Below, one piece after another: positions 43,497-52,198 of a DNA stretch of 64,000 nt (its first letter is position 1; each line of letters starts with the position of its first letter). The notes under the pieces were generated by a model. That model was not told where the DNA came from. It saw only the letters and a program-made list of their open reading frames with translations, and did not search any database. The translations under genes were made by a program, and so were the position numbers. Source of the stretch: RGIG2000 sp045612665 (lineage in GTDB: Bacteria; Bacillota; Clostridia; Oscillospirales; CAG-272); contig JAZKZO010000003.1 of assembly GCA_045612665.1 (NCBI GenBank), positions 32,084 to 96,083 on the forward strand, read 5' to 3'.

Positions 43497-44612
43497 ATGC
43501 TTAAAAGGATTTTGCTTTGCTTTTTATTTCTATTTTCTCTTGCGCTTTTCAAAACACAAGGGAACGCATTAGAGGTTTCTGCTAAAAATGCTATTTTAAT
43601 AGAATGTGAAAGCGGAGATATAATATTTTCAAAAAACTCATCATCAAAAGCGCCTATGGCAAGCACTACAAAGATAATGACTGCCATTGTTGCAATTGAA
43701 AACGGCGAGCTTGACAAAAGGATTAAAATTCCTTTTGAGGCAACGGGCGTTGAGGGCTCGTCGATATATTTGAAGGACGGCGAGGAGTTAACCTTAAGAG
43801 AGCTTCTCTATGCTCTTCTTTTGGAGAGTGCCAATGACGCGAGTGTAGCAATTGCAATTGAGATAGGTGGAAGTATTGACGGCTTTGCCGAAATGATGAA
43901 CGACAAGGCCTTAGAGCTTGGACTTGAAAGCACTCATTTTACAAATCCGCACGGGCTTGATGATGAAAATCACTACACTAGTGCACACGACCTTGCACTC
44001 ATTGCAAGATATGCTATGCAAAATCCTTGCTTTTGCGAGATTGTAGGCACTAAAAAAGAGATGATTCCTTCTCTTGACGGACAACGAGTTCTCGTAAATC
44101 ACAACAAGCTCTTAAAGAGCTTTGACGGTGCTATCGGCATCAAGACGGGATTTACGAAAAAAAGCGGACGGTGTCTTGTTTCCTGTGCGGAGCGTGAGGG
44201 AGTTAGGCTTATTGCTGTAACGCTTAATGCACCAAGTGATTGGAATGACCATACTCTTATGCTCGAAAAGGGCTTTGATGAATATGAATATTTGAGCTTG
44301 GCTGACATTGGCGATTATACTCTTTCTCTACACTGCGTCAACGGACGCAAAAGCGAGGTTTATTGCGGAAATTTATCCTCACTTGGGATAACTCTAAAAA
44401 AGGGACAAGCCGACAAATTAAGCGCACGCTTTGAAAGCGAAAGATTTATATTTGCTCCTATAAAGCAAGGCACGCGCGTTGGAAAAGTCGTTTATTCTAT
44501 TGACGGCAAGGAAGTCGCATCTCTTGATATATGCGCACTCGAAAGCGTGCAACCAGCACAATACAAAAAATCTATTTTCGAAAGAATTTTAAGTAAACAT
44601 GGAAAAAATTAG
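43497..44612 (+). CDS. dacF: D-alanyl-D-alanine carboxypeptidase, DacF-like
   Basis: 371 residues with a signal peptide (MLKRILLCFLFLFSLALFKTQGNA). It is a penicillin-binding protein of family S11: the SxxK motif is STTKI in APMASTTKIMTAI, the SxN motif is SAND in LLESANDASVAIA, and the KTG box is GIKTGFTKKSGR. A C-terminal beta domain follows. It trims peptidoglycan pentapeptides. Location after gerW and before rluB is shared by many spore-forming Clostridia and suggests the spore-cortex type. Confidence 0.93.
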   Translation: MLKRILLCFLFLFSLALFKTQGNALEVSAKNAILIECESGDIIFSKNSSSKAPMASTTKIMTAIVAIENGELDKRIKIPFEATGVEGSSIYLKDGEELTLRELLYALLLESANDASVAIAIEIGGSIDGFAEMMNDKALELGLESTHFTNPHGLDDENHYTSAHDLALIARYAMQNPCFCEIVGTKKEMIPSLDGQRVLVNHNKLLKSFDGAIGIKTGFTKKSGRCLVSCAEREGVRLIAVTLNAPSDWNDHTLMLEKGFDEYEYLSLADIGDYTLSLHCVNGRKSEVYCGNLSSLGITLKKGQADKLSARFESERFIFAPIKQGTRVGKVVYSIDGKEVASLDICALESVQPAQYKKSIFERILSKHGKN

Positions 44613-45330
44613 ACTTCAAAAATTTTTCACTGAAAACAATATTATGTCTCGAAGAAACGCTGAAAAGGTAATCGAGGCAGGTAACGTTAAAATAAACGGC
44701 GTTATCGCAAAGGTCGGCGACAAGGTTGATCCCGAAAATGATACTGTTACCTTCAATGGCAGGGTTATAAAGCCCTTGCCAAAAAGCGATAAGCGCTACA
44801 TAATGCTAAACAAGCCACTTGGATATGTTTGTACTGTAAGCGACGAAAAGGGACGCGACACCGTTATGGAGCTTGTTAAGGACGTAGGACAACGAGTTTA
44901 TCCCGTTGGACGTCTTGATATGTATTCGGAAGGACTTCTTCTTTTGACAAACGACGGAGAGCTTACAAACCGTTTAACTCATCCAAAGGGAAATATGGCA
45001 AAGACTTACAGCGTTGTTATAAAGGGCACTATTTCCCCCGAGGTGCTTTCCCGTCTTACCTCTCCTATGGAAATTGACGGATACAAGATAAAGCCTGTTA
45101 AGGTGAGAATTTTATCGGTAAAAAATGGCGCTACAAATACTCTTTTCACTCTTAGTGAGGGCAGAAACAGACAAATTAGAAAAATGTGCGATGCCTGTGG
45201 TCTTACCATTATGCGTCTTACAAGAATTTCAATAGGCTCATTAAAGCTTGGAGAGCTTGAAAGAGGAAAATGGCGCGATCTTACGCCAGAAGAGGTTGCA
45301 TATTTGTCAGGAAAAAGCAATAAAATTTAA
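44599..45330 (+). CDS. rluB: rRNA pseudouridine synthase, RluB/RsuA family
   Basis: 243 residues. N-terminal S4 RNA-binding domain (RLQKFFTENNIMSRRNAEKVIEAGNVKINGVIAK), then the catalytic domain with VYPVGRLDMYSEGLLLLTNDGELTNRLTHP holding the catalytic aspartate, and GRNRQIRKMCDACGL. Modifies a uridine of 23S rRNA. It overlaps the carboxypeptidase gene by 14 bases. Confidence 0.95.
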   Translation: MEKIRLQKFFTENNIMSRRNAEKVIEAGNVKINGVIAKVGDKVDPENDTVTFNGRVIKPLPKSDKRYIMLNKPLGYVCTVSDEKGRDTVMELVKDVGQRVYPVGRLDMYSEGLLLLTNDGELTNRLTHPKGNMAKTYSVVIKGTISPEVLSRLTSPMEIDGYKIKPVKVRILSVKNGATNTLFTLSEGRNRQIRKMCDACGLTIMRLTRISIGSLKLGELERGKWRDLTPEEVAYLSGKSNKI

Positions 45331-45339
45331 GGAGAAAAA

Positions 45340-45726
45340 ATGCTTACTGTATTACCAATTCAAGATAAAAACGTTCAAAAGGAGCTTTGCGAGCTTTGCG
45401 GGGCTTCATTTGATGCACATTCCTTTGCATATAGAGCTGATGACGGTGAATTTTTGGGGGTTTGCCAATTTAAATTCGTATCAGGCGTAGGCGAAATCAG
45501 CGCCTTCAATTACGCGCCTAACACAAGCGACGACGAGGCTATGATAATTATGCTTCGCACCGCTATGAATTTTATGCATAGATGTGGACTAAAAAAATCG
45601 GTTTTCCTTAAAGATTCCGCACCTGAAGCCCTGCTTAACATTTCATCATACGGCAAAAACGAAGGTGGAATTTACGAAATCGACCTTGACAAATTCTACA
45701 TATCTCCGTGTCATTACAACAAATAA
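45340..45726 (+). CDS. Small GNAT-like protein of unknown function
   Basis: 128 residues after a good AAGGAG site, 9 bases behind rluB. CELCGASFDAHSFAYRADDGEFLGVCQFKFVSGVGEI followed by DDEAMIIMLRTAMNFMHRCGLKKSVFL resembles the strand-helix order of an acetyltransferase fold. The acetyl-CoA pyrophosphate loop (QxxGxG/A) is not clear. Enzymatic activity is therefore uncertain. Confidence 0.6.
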   Translation: MLTVLPIQDKNVQKELCELCGASFDAHSFAYRADDGEFLGVCQFKFVSGVGEISAFNYAPNTSDDEAMIIMLRTAMNFMHRCGLKKSVFLKDSAPEALLNISSYGKNEGGIYEIDLDKFYISPCHYNK

Positions 45727-45757
45727 AAAATGCCTCGATTGAGGCATTTTTTTATTT
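45727..45757. terminator. Terminator between convergent units
   Basis: AAATGCCTC-GATT-GAGGCATTT with A and T runs on both sides. Confidence 0.88.
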
Positions 45758-46258
45758 ATTATTTATCTCTACTGTGAGAGTATCGTAATCAAGCGTAAGT
45801 CTTACAGGATGACCTATGCTTGCCATTATCTCATACAAGGTAACATCATCGACAATTATATCCTTTTCGATAGCCTCGCATTTATAGGTACTGTTGCCGT
45901 AAAGAGGAATAACATTTTTACCATTTGATTCGTTTACAAGCGTTTTATTTGTTAAATCAAGAGTATAGGTGCTTGTTAATCCGGCAACGAATGCTTGAGT
46001 ATCACTTTGCCAGGAAATTACATATCCGAGTCCCTCAAGAACGGCTATCAAGGGAAGCTCTGCATAGGTTTGATATACTGTAAAGGTTGCATCAACCTCG
46101 TTTCCGTTTATTACAAGCTTTCCCTGTCCGCGCTCGCTTTCCTGTGTGCTACTTGAAGAGCTTTCCTCGGAAAATTGAGACGAGGTGTCATCGTTATTAC
46201 ATGCACAAAGGGAAAAAGCCATTATTATACATAGTATAAAAGCCAAATATTTTTTCAT
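45752..46258 (-). CDS. Small lipoprotein with copper-amine-oxidase-N-like domain
   Basis: 168 residues. Signal sequence MKKYLAFILCIIMAFSLCAC ends in a lipobox, so it is probably lipidated at Cys20 and held on the outer face of the membrane. A Ser/Glu-rich linker is followed by about 115 residues (LPLIAVLEGLGYVISWQSDTQAFV ... TLDLTNKTL) similar to the Cu_amine_oxidN1 repeat used for wall or surface attachment. Coupled to bioY by a 4-base overlap; whether it has any role in biotin uptake is unknown. Confidence 0.8.
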   Translation of the reverse strand: MKKYLAFILCIIMAFSLCACNNDDTSSQFSEESSSSSTQESERGQGKLVINGNEVDATFTVYQTYAELPLIAVLEGLGYVISWQSDTQAFVAGLTSTYTLDLTNKTLVNESNGKNVIPLYGNSTYKCEAIEKDIIVDDVTLYEIMASIGHPVRLTLDYDTLTVEINNK

Positions 46259-46782
46259 TTTGAAACCTCTTTATTTAGTATTTTCTTAATTTTAATTGCC
46301 ACAAAAAATGCTACTATTACAAGAATTATATCCTTAAATATATATGGCAATGAAACGCTCAAAACAGAAGCCCAAAGCGTTACTCTTGACACGAGCATAT
46401 ATTGAATTGAGCCTATAAAATGACAAATTATAACGGAGATTATTCCTGCCGGAATAGCAAGCCTTGTGTCAGCGAATATAGCGCACATAAGAGCTACAAT
46501 AAAGAATCCCCATATAAATCCACCTGTATGTCCCACAAGAGCTGAAATTCCACCGTTAAAGGACGAAAATACAGGCAAGCCTATTGCGCCGATTGCAACA
46601 TATAAAAATATGCTTAAAAATGATTTTAGAATACCAAGCACATATCCTGCAAGCGCCACCATTAGAATTTGCAAAGTTATCGGCACGGCACTTGGCATTG
46701 GAATCGCAATTTGCGATACCACGCATAGCATTGCGCTAAATATAGCAACGAAAACTATCGTTCTTAGTCTTTTATTGCTCAT
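46255..46782 (-). CDS. bioY: Biotin transporter substrate-binding subunit BioY
   Basis: 175 residues with six membrane helices. AIFSAMLCVVSQIAIPMPSAVPITLQILMVALAGYVLG and GAIGLPVFSSFNGGISALVGHTGGFIWGF are the family signatures. It is the S-component of the ECF biotin transporter and needs EcfAAT, which is not in this window. It overlaps birA by 11 bases, fitting shared biotin control. Confidence 0.95.
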   Translation of the reverse strand: MSNKRLRTIVFVAIFSAMLCVVSQIAIPMPSAVPITLQILMVALAGYVLGILKSFLSIFLYVAIGAIGLPVFSSFNGGISALVGHTGGFIWGFFIVALMCAIFADTRLAIPAGIISVIICHFIGSIQYMLVSRVTLWASVLSVSLPYIFKDIILVIVAFFVAIKIKKILNKEVSK

Positions 46783-47743
46783 TTTTGCGCGCCCTTGCCT
46801 CTCCCGAGCTAAACGCTACCTCGCCCTGCTCGGTTTTTAAAATAAGCCTTGCGTTATCGTCTATATCCAAAACCACTCCGTTAACTACATCGTTTCCACG
46901 ATAAACACAAACGCTCTCACCTATCAAATTCGAGTGTTCTCTATACGAGGCAATATAGGACTTATTTTCAATACTTCTATAATAATGAAGAAATTTATCC
47001 GTGGCAAGTGCACAAAGAGCGCTCTTGAAGCCATTAGGGGCTTTACCATCATATATTGATGTCGCTATATCCTTAATTTCAACGGCAAATCCGTTTTTAG
47101 GCGGTGTTATATTGATACCGATACCGACGATTGCAAAATCAAAGCATCCGCTTTCAACGTTCAATGCGCCCTCGGTTAAAATTCCGCACACCTTTTTGTT
47201 ACCGATATAAATATCGTTTACCCATTTGATTGAGCATTTTTTGCCCGAAAGCTCTTCGATCGCATCAAGAACTGCGACCGCACAGGCTACGGTGATATTA
47301 ACGCTTTCGCTCGCTTGGATTTTAGGGCGAAGAATGATGCTCATATAAAGCCCGTTTTCCTCGTTTGAAATAAACGATCTGCCCATTCTTCCCTTGCCTG
47401 CATTTTGTCGCTTTACAACGACTACCGTACCCTCAGGTGCGCCTTGCTTGGCTAGCTCAGATGCTACATTGTTTGACGAATCGGCATCGTCGATTAAAAC
47501 GACACTTATATTGTTACTTGATAAATGCTCTATTCTCGAAGCGCTAAAAACATCCTCTTCGCTTGATAGAAGATATCCTGTGTTGCTTTGCGATATTATC
47601 TTATGCCCTTCCTCTTTCAAGGAATTTATTGAGCGCCAAATACAATTTCTTGTAACTCCTAATTTTTTGGCAATTTCCTCTCCCGAAATGCATTCTCCCT
47701 GTCGTCCTTCAAGAAGAGATAAAACCTTTTCCTTAATTTTCAT
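46772..47743 (-). CDS. birA: Bifunctional biotin ligase and repressor BirA
   Basis: 323 residues from the ATG at 47743 (AGAGGT just upstream; the longer frame would cover the operator). An N-terminal winged helix (CISGEEIAKKLGVTRNCIWRSINSLKEEGHKI) is followed by the ligase domain with the biotin/ATP loop KGRMGRSF, KWVNDIYIGNKKVCGIL, and a C-terminal SH3-like domain. The DNA-binding domain marks it as the repressor type, and a candidate operator lies in its own leader. Confidence 0.95.
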   Translation of the reverse strand: MKIKEKVLSLLEGRQGECISGEEIAKKLGVTRNCIWRSINSLKEEGHKIISQSNTGYLLSSEEDVFSASRIEHLSSNNISVVLIDDADSSNNVASELAKQGAPEGTVVVVKRQNAGKGRMGRSFISNEENGLYMSIILRPKIQASESVNITVACAVAVLDAIEELSGKKCSIKWVNDIYIGNKKVCGILTEGALNVESGCFDFAIVGIGINITPPKNGFAVEIKDIATSIYDGKAPNGFKSALCALATDKFLHYYRSIENKSYIASYREHSNLIGESVCVYRGNDVVNGVVLDIDDNARLILKTEQGEVAFSSGEARARKNEQ

Positions 47744-47751
47744 ATTACCTC

Positions 47752-47782
47752 TTGTCACTTTTTCGAAACGGTTTGGTGACAT
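47752..47782 (-). promoter_or_regulatory. Candidate BirA operator
   Basis: Inverted repeat TTGTCAC-17-GTGACAT in the leader directly before birA. The arm layout and spacing (8-mer arms about 15 apart) are those of BirA sites, whose Firmicutes arms usually read TTGTTAAC/GTTAACAA. The centre base of each arm differs. Confidence 0.55.
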
Positions 47783-47794
47783 ACAATCTAAATC

Positions 47795-47819
47795 AAAACG
47801 GCAGTTACCTGCCGTTTTT
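47795..47819. terminator. Terminator after the LCP-like gene
   Basis: AAAACGGCAG-TTAC-CTGCCGTTTT hairpin, 6 bases after the stop of the LCP-like gene on the minus strand. The T run is better on the plus strand. Confidence 0.65.
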
Positions 47820-47824
47820 GTTTA

Positions 47825-48973
47825 TTACTCTGCTGGTGTGTAAAGAGCGGTTTGAATTTGTGAAACTACTGCTGAATAGTCAGAATATGTTACAAATCTA
47901 ACACTCTTGTACCATGTTTGTTGCTTAAGATCGCTACCGAGGTTGATTGTAACAACGCCGTTTGAGCCGTCCTTAGACTTGATAGCAACCTTGAGAAGTG
48001 TTGAGAAATCGTCTCCGTCAGTTGAAGCAATTGCGTTTTGTGTAAGCTCGTTAACAAGGCTATTAACACCGCTAACGCCCTGGCTCAAAGCAATCTTTGT
48101 TACCTGTGCGAGAATGTTAAATACTGCTATTTCACGGTTACCGTCAACACCACGGATGTAAGCAAGAGTTTGAACACCGTTAAGGCTTACTGTTGCGCCC
48201 TTCTTAGTGATTTCAAGAACCTCTGCATCAAATCTCTTATTATATGCCTGAATTGCGAGGTTAAGGTTAGCAACCTCCTCATCAGTCATAGCAAGCTCAA
48301 TACCGCCAACTGCATCTACCATATCAGCTGCGCCACTCATCTTCATTTCAACGTAACCGTCAATGTCAACGCCGAAGTTTTGAGAGATTGTTCTAGCGAG
48401 CAAGTTAGATCCGCCAAGCTTATAAGCATCCTTAAGAGGACCAACTACGTCTGCATAAGGAATTTGAACAAATGAAGCTGCATCGATAAGAACGTATGTA
48501 AAGCTTCCTGTGTCCTTGTTTACAGATGCGATAACGATCATACTTGCATGAGGATTGTTAGGATCCTCGTTTTCAATACCGAAAATAGCATAGTTGAGAA
48601 CGTTCTTTTGATCCTTAATGTTGTTTACTGTTGCGCTATGGTTGCTTGAAGCGTTGTAAGCGAACTCGTAGTAGCCAGGATATCCTGCAGCTGTTCCATC
48701 ATAGAAAGGACTGTTCTCCTTGTATGATTGAACAATGGAAGGAAGTGTATCCTTGTAGCTTCCGTTAGGTGCAACCTTACCTGAAATATTGTTGATAAGG
48801 AAATTTATAGCTGTAAGAGCCAATGCAACGAGTGCAAAAGCAATAAGCACTGCAAGAATGATTCCCTTTACAGCAGAAGGCTTTTTATTTTGTGGAGCAG
48901 CAACAATGCTCGCACGTCTTTCTTGGGGAACATTTGCAGAAGCGTATCTTCTTTCAATAATCTTTTTGCTCAC
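47825..48973 (-). CDS. LytR-CpsA-Psr-like membrane protein lacking catalytic residues
   Basis: 382 residues. A short basic cytoplasmic part is followed by one membrane helix (about 36-60), then an extracellular LCP-like domain. The later half matches the family: GVDIDGYVEMKMSGAADMVDAVGGIEL and LNGVQTLAYIRGVDGNREIAVFNIL. The earlier half lacks the RSDT and SIPRD segments that bind the polyprenyl pyrophosphate head; the places read PHASMIVIASV and VLIDAASF. It probably does not transfer wall polymers. Codon use suggests high expression, and the promoter is consensus. Confidence 0.75.
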   Translation of the reverse strand: MSKKIIERRYASANVPQERRASIVAAPQNKKPSAVKGIILAVLIAFALVALALTAINFLINNISGKVAPNGSYKDTLPSIVQSYKENSPFYDGTAAGYPGYYEFAYNASSNHSATVNNIKDQKNVLNYAIFGIENEDPNNPHASMIVIASVNKDTGSFTYVLIDAASFVQIPYADVVGPLKDAYKLGGSNLLARTISQNFGVDIDGYVEMKMSGAADMVDAVGGIELAMTDEEVANLNLAIQAYNKRFDAEVLEITKKGATVSLNGVQTLAYIRGVDGNREIAVFNILAQVTKIALSQGVSGVNSLVNELTQNAIASTDGDDFSTLLKVAIKSKDGSNGVVTINLGSDLKQQTWYKSVRFVTYSDYSAVVSQIQTALYTPAE

Positions 48974-49016
48974 TTTTAGATTCTCCTTTACCGGTTGAGT
49001 AAAAATTTATATTTTT

Positions 49017-49045
49017 ATTATATATCAAATTTGGTGGCTTGTCAA
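49017..49045 (-). promoter_or_regulatory. Promoter of the LCP-like gene
   Basis: Minus strand TTGACA-17-TATAAT, a perfect consensus, about 44 bases from the start codon. Confidence 0.9.
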
Positions 49046-49097
49046 CACCTTTTTAATATATTTGGGCGCTTTGTAATAAAATAAAATTTCTTTTAGT

Positions 49098-49133
49098 GCA
49101 CGCGAGCGTTATTTTGTGAACTCGCGAAGAAAA
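49098..49133. repeat. Copy 2 of a short interspersed repeat
   Basis: About 36 bases sharing GAGCGTTATTTT and GCGAAGAAAA in order with a 38-base segment at 19098-19135. In this copy the repeat supplies the last eight codons and the stop of the RluA-type gene. Confidence 0.45.
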
Positions 49134-50098
49134 TAAATATTAGCCTTATCGACCTCAAAGACTCTTCCGTTTAGGTACGAAAGACTGTCGTTCACATCGT
49201 TAAATGCAAGCTTATATGAGTAAAGCGCCTGATGCTTATAGGAGTAATTTTTATCCCTTGAAATATTGCCGTATTTTCCGTCACCGAGAAGCGAATGACC
49301 AATAGATGCCATATGCGCTCTTATCTGATGTGTTCTTCCGGTTAAGAGTTCAACCTCAAGAAGCGAGATGTCCATTCTAGGATTATAGTCTAAAACACGG
49401 TACTTTGTAACTATTTCCTTTGCCCCGTTCTTTTGCTCCTTCAAAACCTTAACCGTGTTGGCTTTCGGGTCTTTTATAAGAAAATCCTTGAGGATGTGGC
49501 TGTTTTTTTGAGGTTTGCCGTGAACTGCACAAAGGTATTTTTTAGAAATACCGGACTCTTTTATTCTTGCGTTCATATCGCGAAGAGCCTGTGCGTTCTT
49601 AGCACCTATCACTATTCCGCCTGTGTTTCTGTCTATTCTGTTGCAAAGTGCAGGAGCGAAGGAATTTTCCTTTCCGGGGTCATATTCTCCCTTTTGCGCA
49701 AGATACGCTTGCATATGATAAACCAAGGTGTTTCTATCCTCGCACGCGCCCTCGCCACTTGTCTTTCCGTCTCCGTCTCCGCTGTGAACCAAAACTCCCG
49801 CAGGCTTATCGCACAAGATGATATTTTCATCCTCATAAAGAACGTTTATTTTAGGCTTTATCGAAAAAAGCTCGTTATCCGTAATTTTTTCGGCAAACAA
49901 ATCCTCGCTCAAAAACATTTGCACGGTATCGCCCTGTACAAGAATTTGCTTTTGCTCTGCCCTTTTGCGATTAACCTTTATTTTTTTGAGGCGTATCGCC
50001 TTATACATAAGAGAAACAGGAATTCCCGTTACTGTTTTTTGAATAAATTTATCAAGACGTTGTCCTGCGTCGTTTGCATTTATTTTAAACTCTCTCAT
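49109..50098 (-). CDS. RluA family pseudouridine synthase (RluC/D type)
   Basis: 329 residues from the ATG at 50098, which gives the standard opening MREFKINANDAGQRLDKFIQK. The nearest GGAG is 12 bases away, a weak ribosome site, so the 22-residue longer frame cannot be fully excluded. An S4 domain is followed by the catalytic domain with LCNRIDRNTGGIVIGAKN (catalytic Asp), LLTGRTHQIRAHMASIGHSLLGDGKYG. Its C-terminal FLREFTK is encoded by a sequence similar to a segment near the SRP RNA. Confidence 0.92.
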   Translation of the reverse strand: MREFKINANDAGQRLDKFIQKTVTGIPVSLMYKAIRLKKIKVNRKRAEQKQILVQGDTVQMFLSEDLFAEKITDNELFSIKPKINVLYEDENIILCDKPAGVLVHSGDGDGKTSGEGACEDRNTLVYHMQAYLAQKGEYDPGKENSFAPALCNRIDRNTGGIVIGAKNAQALRDMNARIKESGISKKYLCAVHGKPQKNSHILKDFLIKDPKANTVKVLKEQKNGAKEIVTKYRVLDYNPRMDISLLEVELLTGRTHQIRAHMASIGHSLLGDGKYGNISRDKNYSYKHQALYSYKLAFNDVNDSLSYLNGRVFEVDKANIYFLREFTK

Positions 50099-50250
50099 CG
50101 ATTTACAAAATCTCCAAAATTCTTTTTCACCTTTAATTATATAAGCAAAGTAGATTTTTTTCAAGTATTATTTGACTTTTTGTCGTTTTTCAATTTACAT
50201 ACGAACAAAAGTGTGCTAAAATAGGTTTATCTTGTTATAGGAGGTGTGTT

Positions 50251-51558
50251 ATGAATAAAGAAATCAAGGCGTCAATTCTTACTCTCGGTTGCCGTGTGAA
50301 TCAGTATGAAAGCGATGCAATTATGCAGGAGCTTGCAAAATACGGCGTTACCATTTGTCAAAACGACGAAATATGCGACATTTATATCATAAACACCTGT
50401 ACTGTAACTGCCGAAAGCGATAGAAAATCAAGGCAATTTATTCGCAGATGCGCTTCTAAAAATCCTAATGCCATTATTATTGTAACCGGATGTTACTCTC
50501 AAATTAATCCAAGCGAGGCCTTGGCAATCGAGGGCGTAGATTTTGTTTGTGGAAACAACGGAAAATCAATAATTGCAAAAAAAGCACTCGAGCTACTTGA
50601 TGGCAAGCGCGAAAAATCCTTATTTATGCCTGACATTTACAACTCGAGCTTTGACAAAATGGAGGTCGGCGCACCGCTTACAAGAACGAGAGCGTTTATC
50701 AAAATTCAAGACGGATGTGAATCAAAATGTGCTTATTGCATAATCCCAAAAGCGCGTGGTAACATTCGCTCCGATAGCCGTGAAAACATTTTAAGCGAGG
50801 TTAAAAGGGTCGTGTCCGAGGGTTGCCTTGAGGTTGTTTTGACAGGAATTGAAACCGCATCCTACGGAAGAGATTTCAAAAACGGCTATTCTCTGCTTGA
50901 TTTGCTTTGTGAGGTAAACAAAATTGAAGGGCTTGAAAGAATCAGGCTCGGCTCGCTTGATCCCGTTGAGATTACAAAAAAGTTCGTTGACACCGTAGCA
51001 TCGCTTGATAAGGTAATGCCTCATTTTCATCTCTCGATGCAAAGCGGATGTACAAAAACACTCAATTCAATGCGCAGAAAATACAATATCGATATGGCAA
51101 GGGCTAATATAGAGTATTTGAAGGATAAAATACCAAATCTCATGTTAAGCGCCGACGTTATAACTGGCTTCCCGGGCGAGAGTGATGAGGACTTCGAAAA
51201 GACAGTTGAATTTTTCAAGGAGCAAAGGTTTATGCGCCTTCATATTTTCCCATATTCAAGGCGCAAGGATACAGTGGCTTACGATATGCCAAATCAAGTT
51301 GAGGAGCAAGTAAAAAAGGACAGGCTAAAATGGCTATCACAGGTGGCAAGCGACGTAAGGCGTGAGCTACTTTGTGAGTATGTTAAGCGCAACGAATGTG
51401 TTAAAGTTCTCTTTGAAAGCTTCGATGGCGAATTCAACGTCGGACATACTCCCTCTTTTGTCGAGGTTAAAGTAAAATGCAGTGAAAATTTAAGTGGAAA
51501 AATCGAAACCGTAAAGTTAAAAAGCTCCGATAATGAGCGCGTTTTCGGAGAAATTTAA
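50251..51558 (+). CDS. mtaB: tRNA t6A37 methylthiotransferase MtaB
   Basis: 435 residues. Converts t6A to ms2t6A at position 37 of ANN-decoding tRNAs. The N-terminal UPF0004 domain binds the second iron-sulfur cluster (TLGCRVNQYESDAI ... NTCTVTAESDRKSRQFIRR ... VTGCYSQ). The radical SAM motif is DGCESKCAYCIIPKARG, and VITGFPGESDEDFEKTVEF and LHIFPYSRRKDTVA follow. A C-terminal TRAM-like domain is present. LGCRVNQ and CAYCIIP separate it from MiaB and RimO. Confidence 0.95.
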   Translation: MNKEIKASILTLGCRVNQYESDAIMQELAKYGVTICQNDEICDIYIINTCTVTAESDRKSRQFIRRCASKNPNAIIIVTGCYSQINPSEALAIEGVDFVCGNNGKSIIAKKALELLDGKREKSLFMPDIYNSSFDKMEVGAPLTRTRAFIKIQDGCESKCAYCIIPKARGNIRSDSRENILSEVKRVVSEGCLEVVLTGIETASYGRDFKNGYSLLDLLCEVNKIEGLERIRLGSLDPVEITKKFVDTVASLDKVMPHFHLSMQSGCTKTLNSMRRKYNIDMARANIEYLKDKIPNLMLSADVITGFPGESDEDFEKTVEFFKEQRFMRLHIFPYSRRKDTVAYDMPNQVEEQVKKDRLKWLSQVASDVRRELLCEYVKRNECVKVLFESFDGEFNVGHTPSFVEVKVKCSENLSGKIETVKLKSSDNERVFGEI

Positions 51559-51587
51559 ATTTTTGAATTCAAAAATTCACAAATTAA

Positions 51588-51618
51588 AAAAGACCCTCGT
51601 TATGCGAGGGCCTTTTCT
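51588..51618. terminator. Terminator between mtaB and the TetR gene
   Basis: CCCTCG-TTATG-CGAGGG extended by an AAG/CTT pair around one mismatch, with A and T runs on both sides. The genes are convergent. Confidence 0.75.
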
Positions 51619-52130
51619 TCGTTTTTAAGATTGTGTGAAACGGAAAACGACTCGTTTATTTGTCTTGCAAGCTCGTCAGGAGATTGGGCATTATAGCTCG
51701 TCATCCAACGCTTTATAGTACATACAAAGCCATCGGCAAAGAATCCGATTTGAAATCTATTAAGCTCTTTTATTCCAAGCTCGTTTTTAAAAGTGTCTTC
51801 CATTAAAGCACAGCAAAAGCTATAAAGATGGTCGGAAAAGGAGTTTTGACCCTCTTCTTTTAAAACCTTTTTATAGAAGCTCTTATTTTCGTAAAAATAC
51901 TTTATAAGAGTGTCAATTACTCTTGTTTTTTCCTTACAAGCCTCTTCAAATTCCGTGTCAAAAATCCAGCTTATAAGGTCTTCCTTATCCTTAAAATGAT
52001 AGTAGAAGCTTTTTCTACTCATAGAGCAAAGGTCGCAAATTTCTCCTATGCTGATTTTTGAAAGAGGCTGTTCCTTTAAAAGTGCCTTTAACGACATAGC
52101 GAGTGTTCTTTTTGTGTTTGTTGAATCCAT
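51600..52130 (-). CDS. TetR/AcrR family transcriptional regulator
   Basis: 176 residues from the ATG at 52130 (GGAGGAG upstream); the longer frame would run into the riboswitch terminator. The helix-turn-helix is KISIGEICDLCSMSRKSFYYHFKDKEDLISWIF, typical of TetR proteins with the DhaS-like/TetR_C type C-terminus. No gene follows it in the unit and no target is adjacent, except possibly itself. The leader holds a Mn2+-type riboswitch, so its synthesis probably follows Mn2+ level. Confidence 0.9.
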   Translation of the reverse strand: MDSTNTKRTLAMSLKALLKEQPLSKISIGEICDLCSMSRKSFYYHFKDKEDLISWIFDTEFEEACKEKTRVIDTLIKYFYENKSFYKKVLKEEGQNSFSDHLYSFCCALMEDTFKNELGIKELNRFQIGFFADGFVCTIKRWMTSYNAQSPDELARQINESFSVSHNLKNEEKALA

Positions 52131-52156
52131 ATTTCTCCTCCTATGGCAGAGGGGAA

Positions 52157-52198
52157 ATAAAAAAGCGAGCCCCATCTGCCTAACAGATAAGTCTCGTC
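52157..52198 (-). terminator. Riboswitch-controlled terminator
   Basis: Minus strand ACGAG...ATCTG-TTAGG-CAGAT...CTCGC forms a stem-loop followed by TTTTTTATTT, just before the TetR ribosome site. Its 5' part (CTTAT) is also the 3' side of riboswitch helix P1. Confidence 0.8.
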
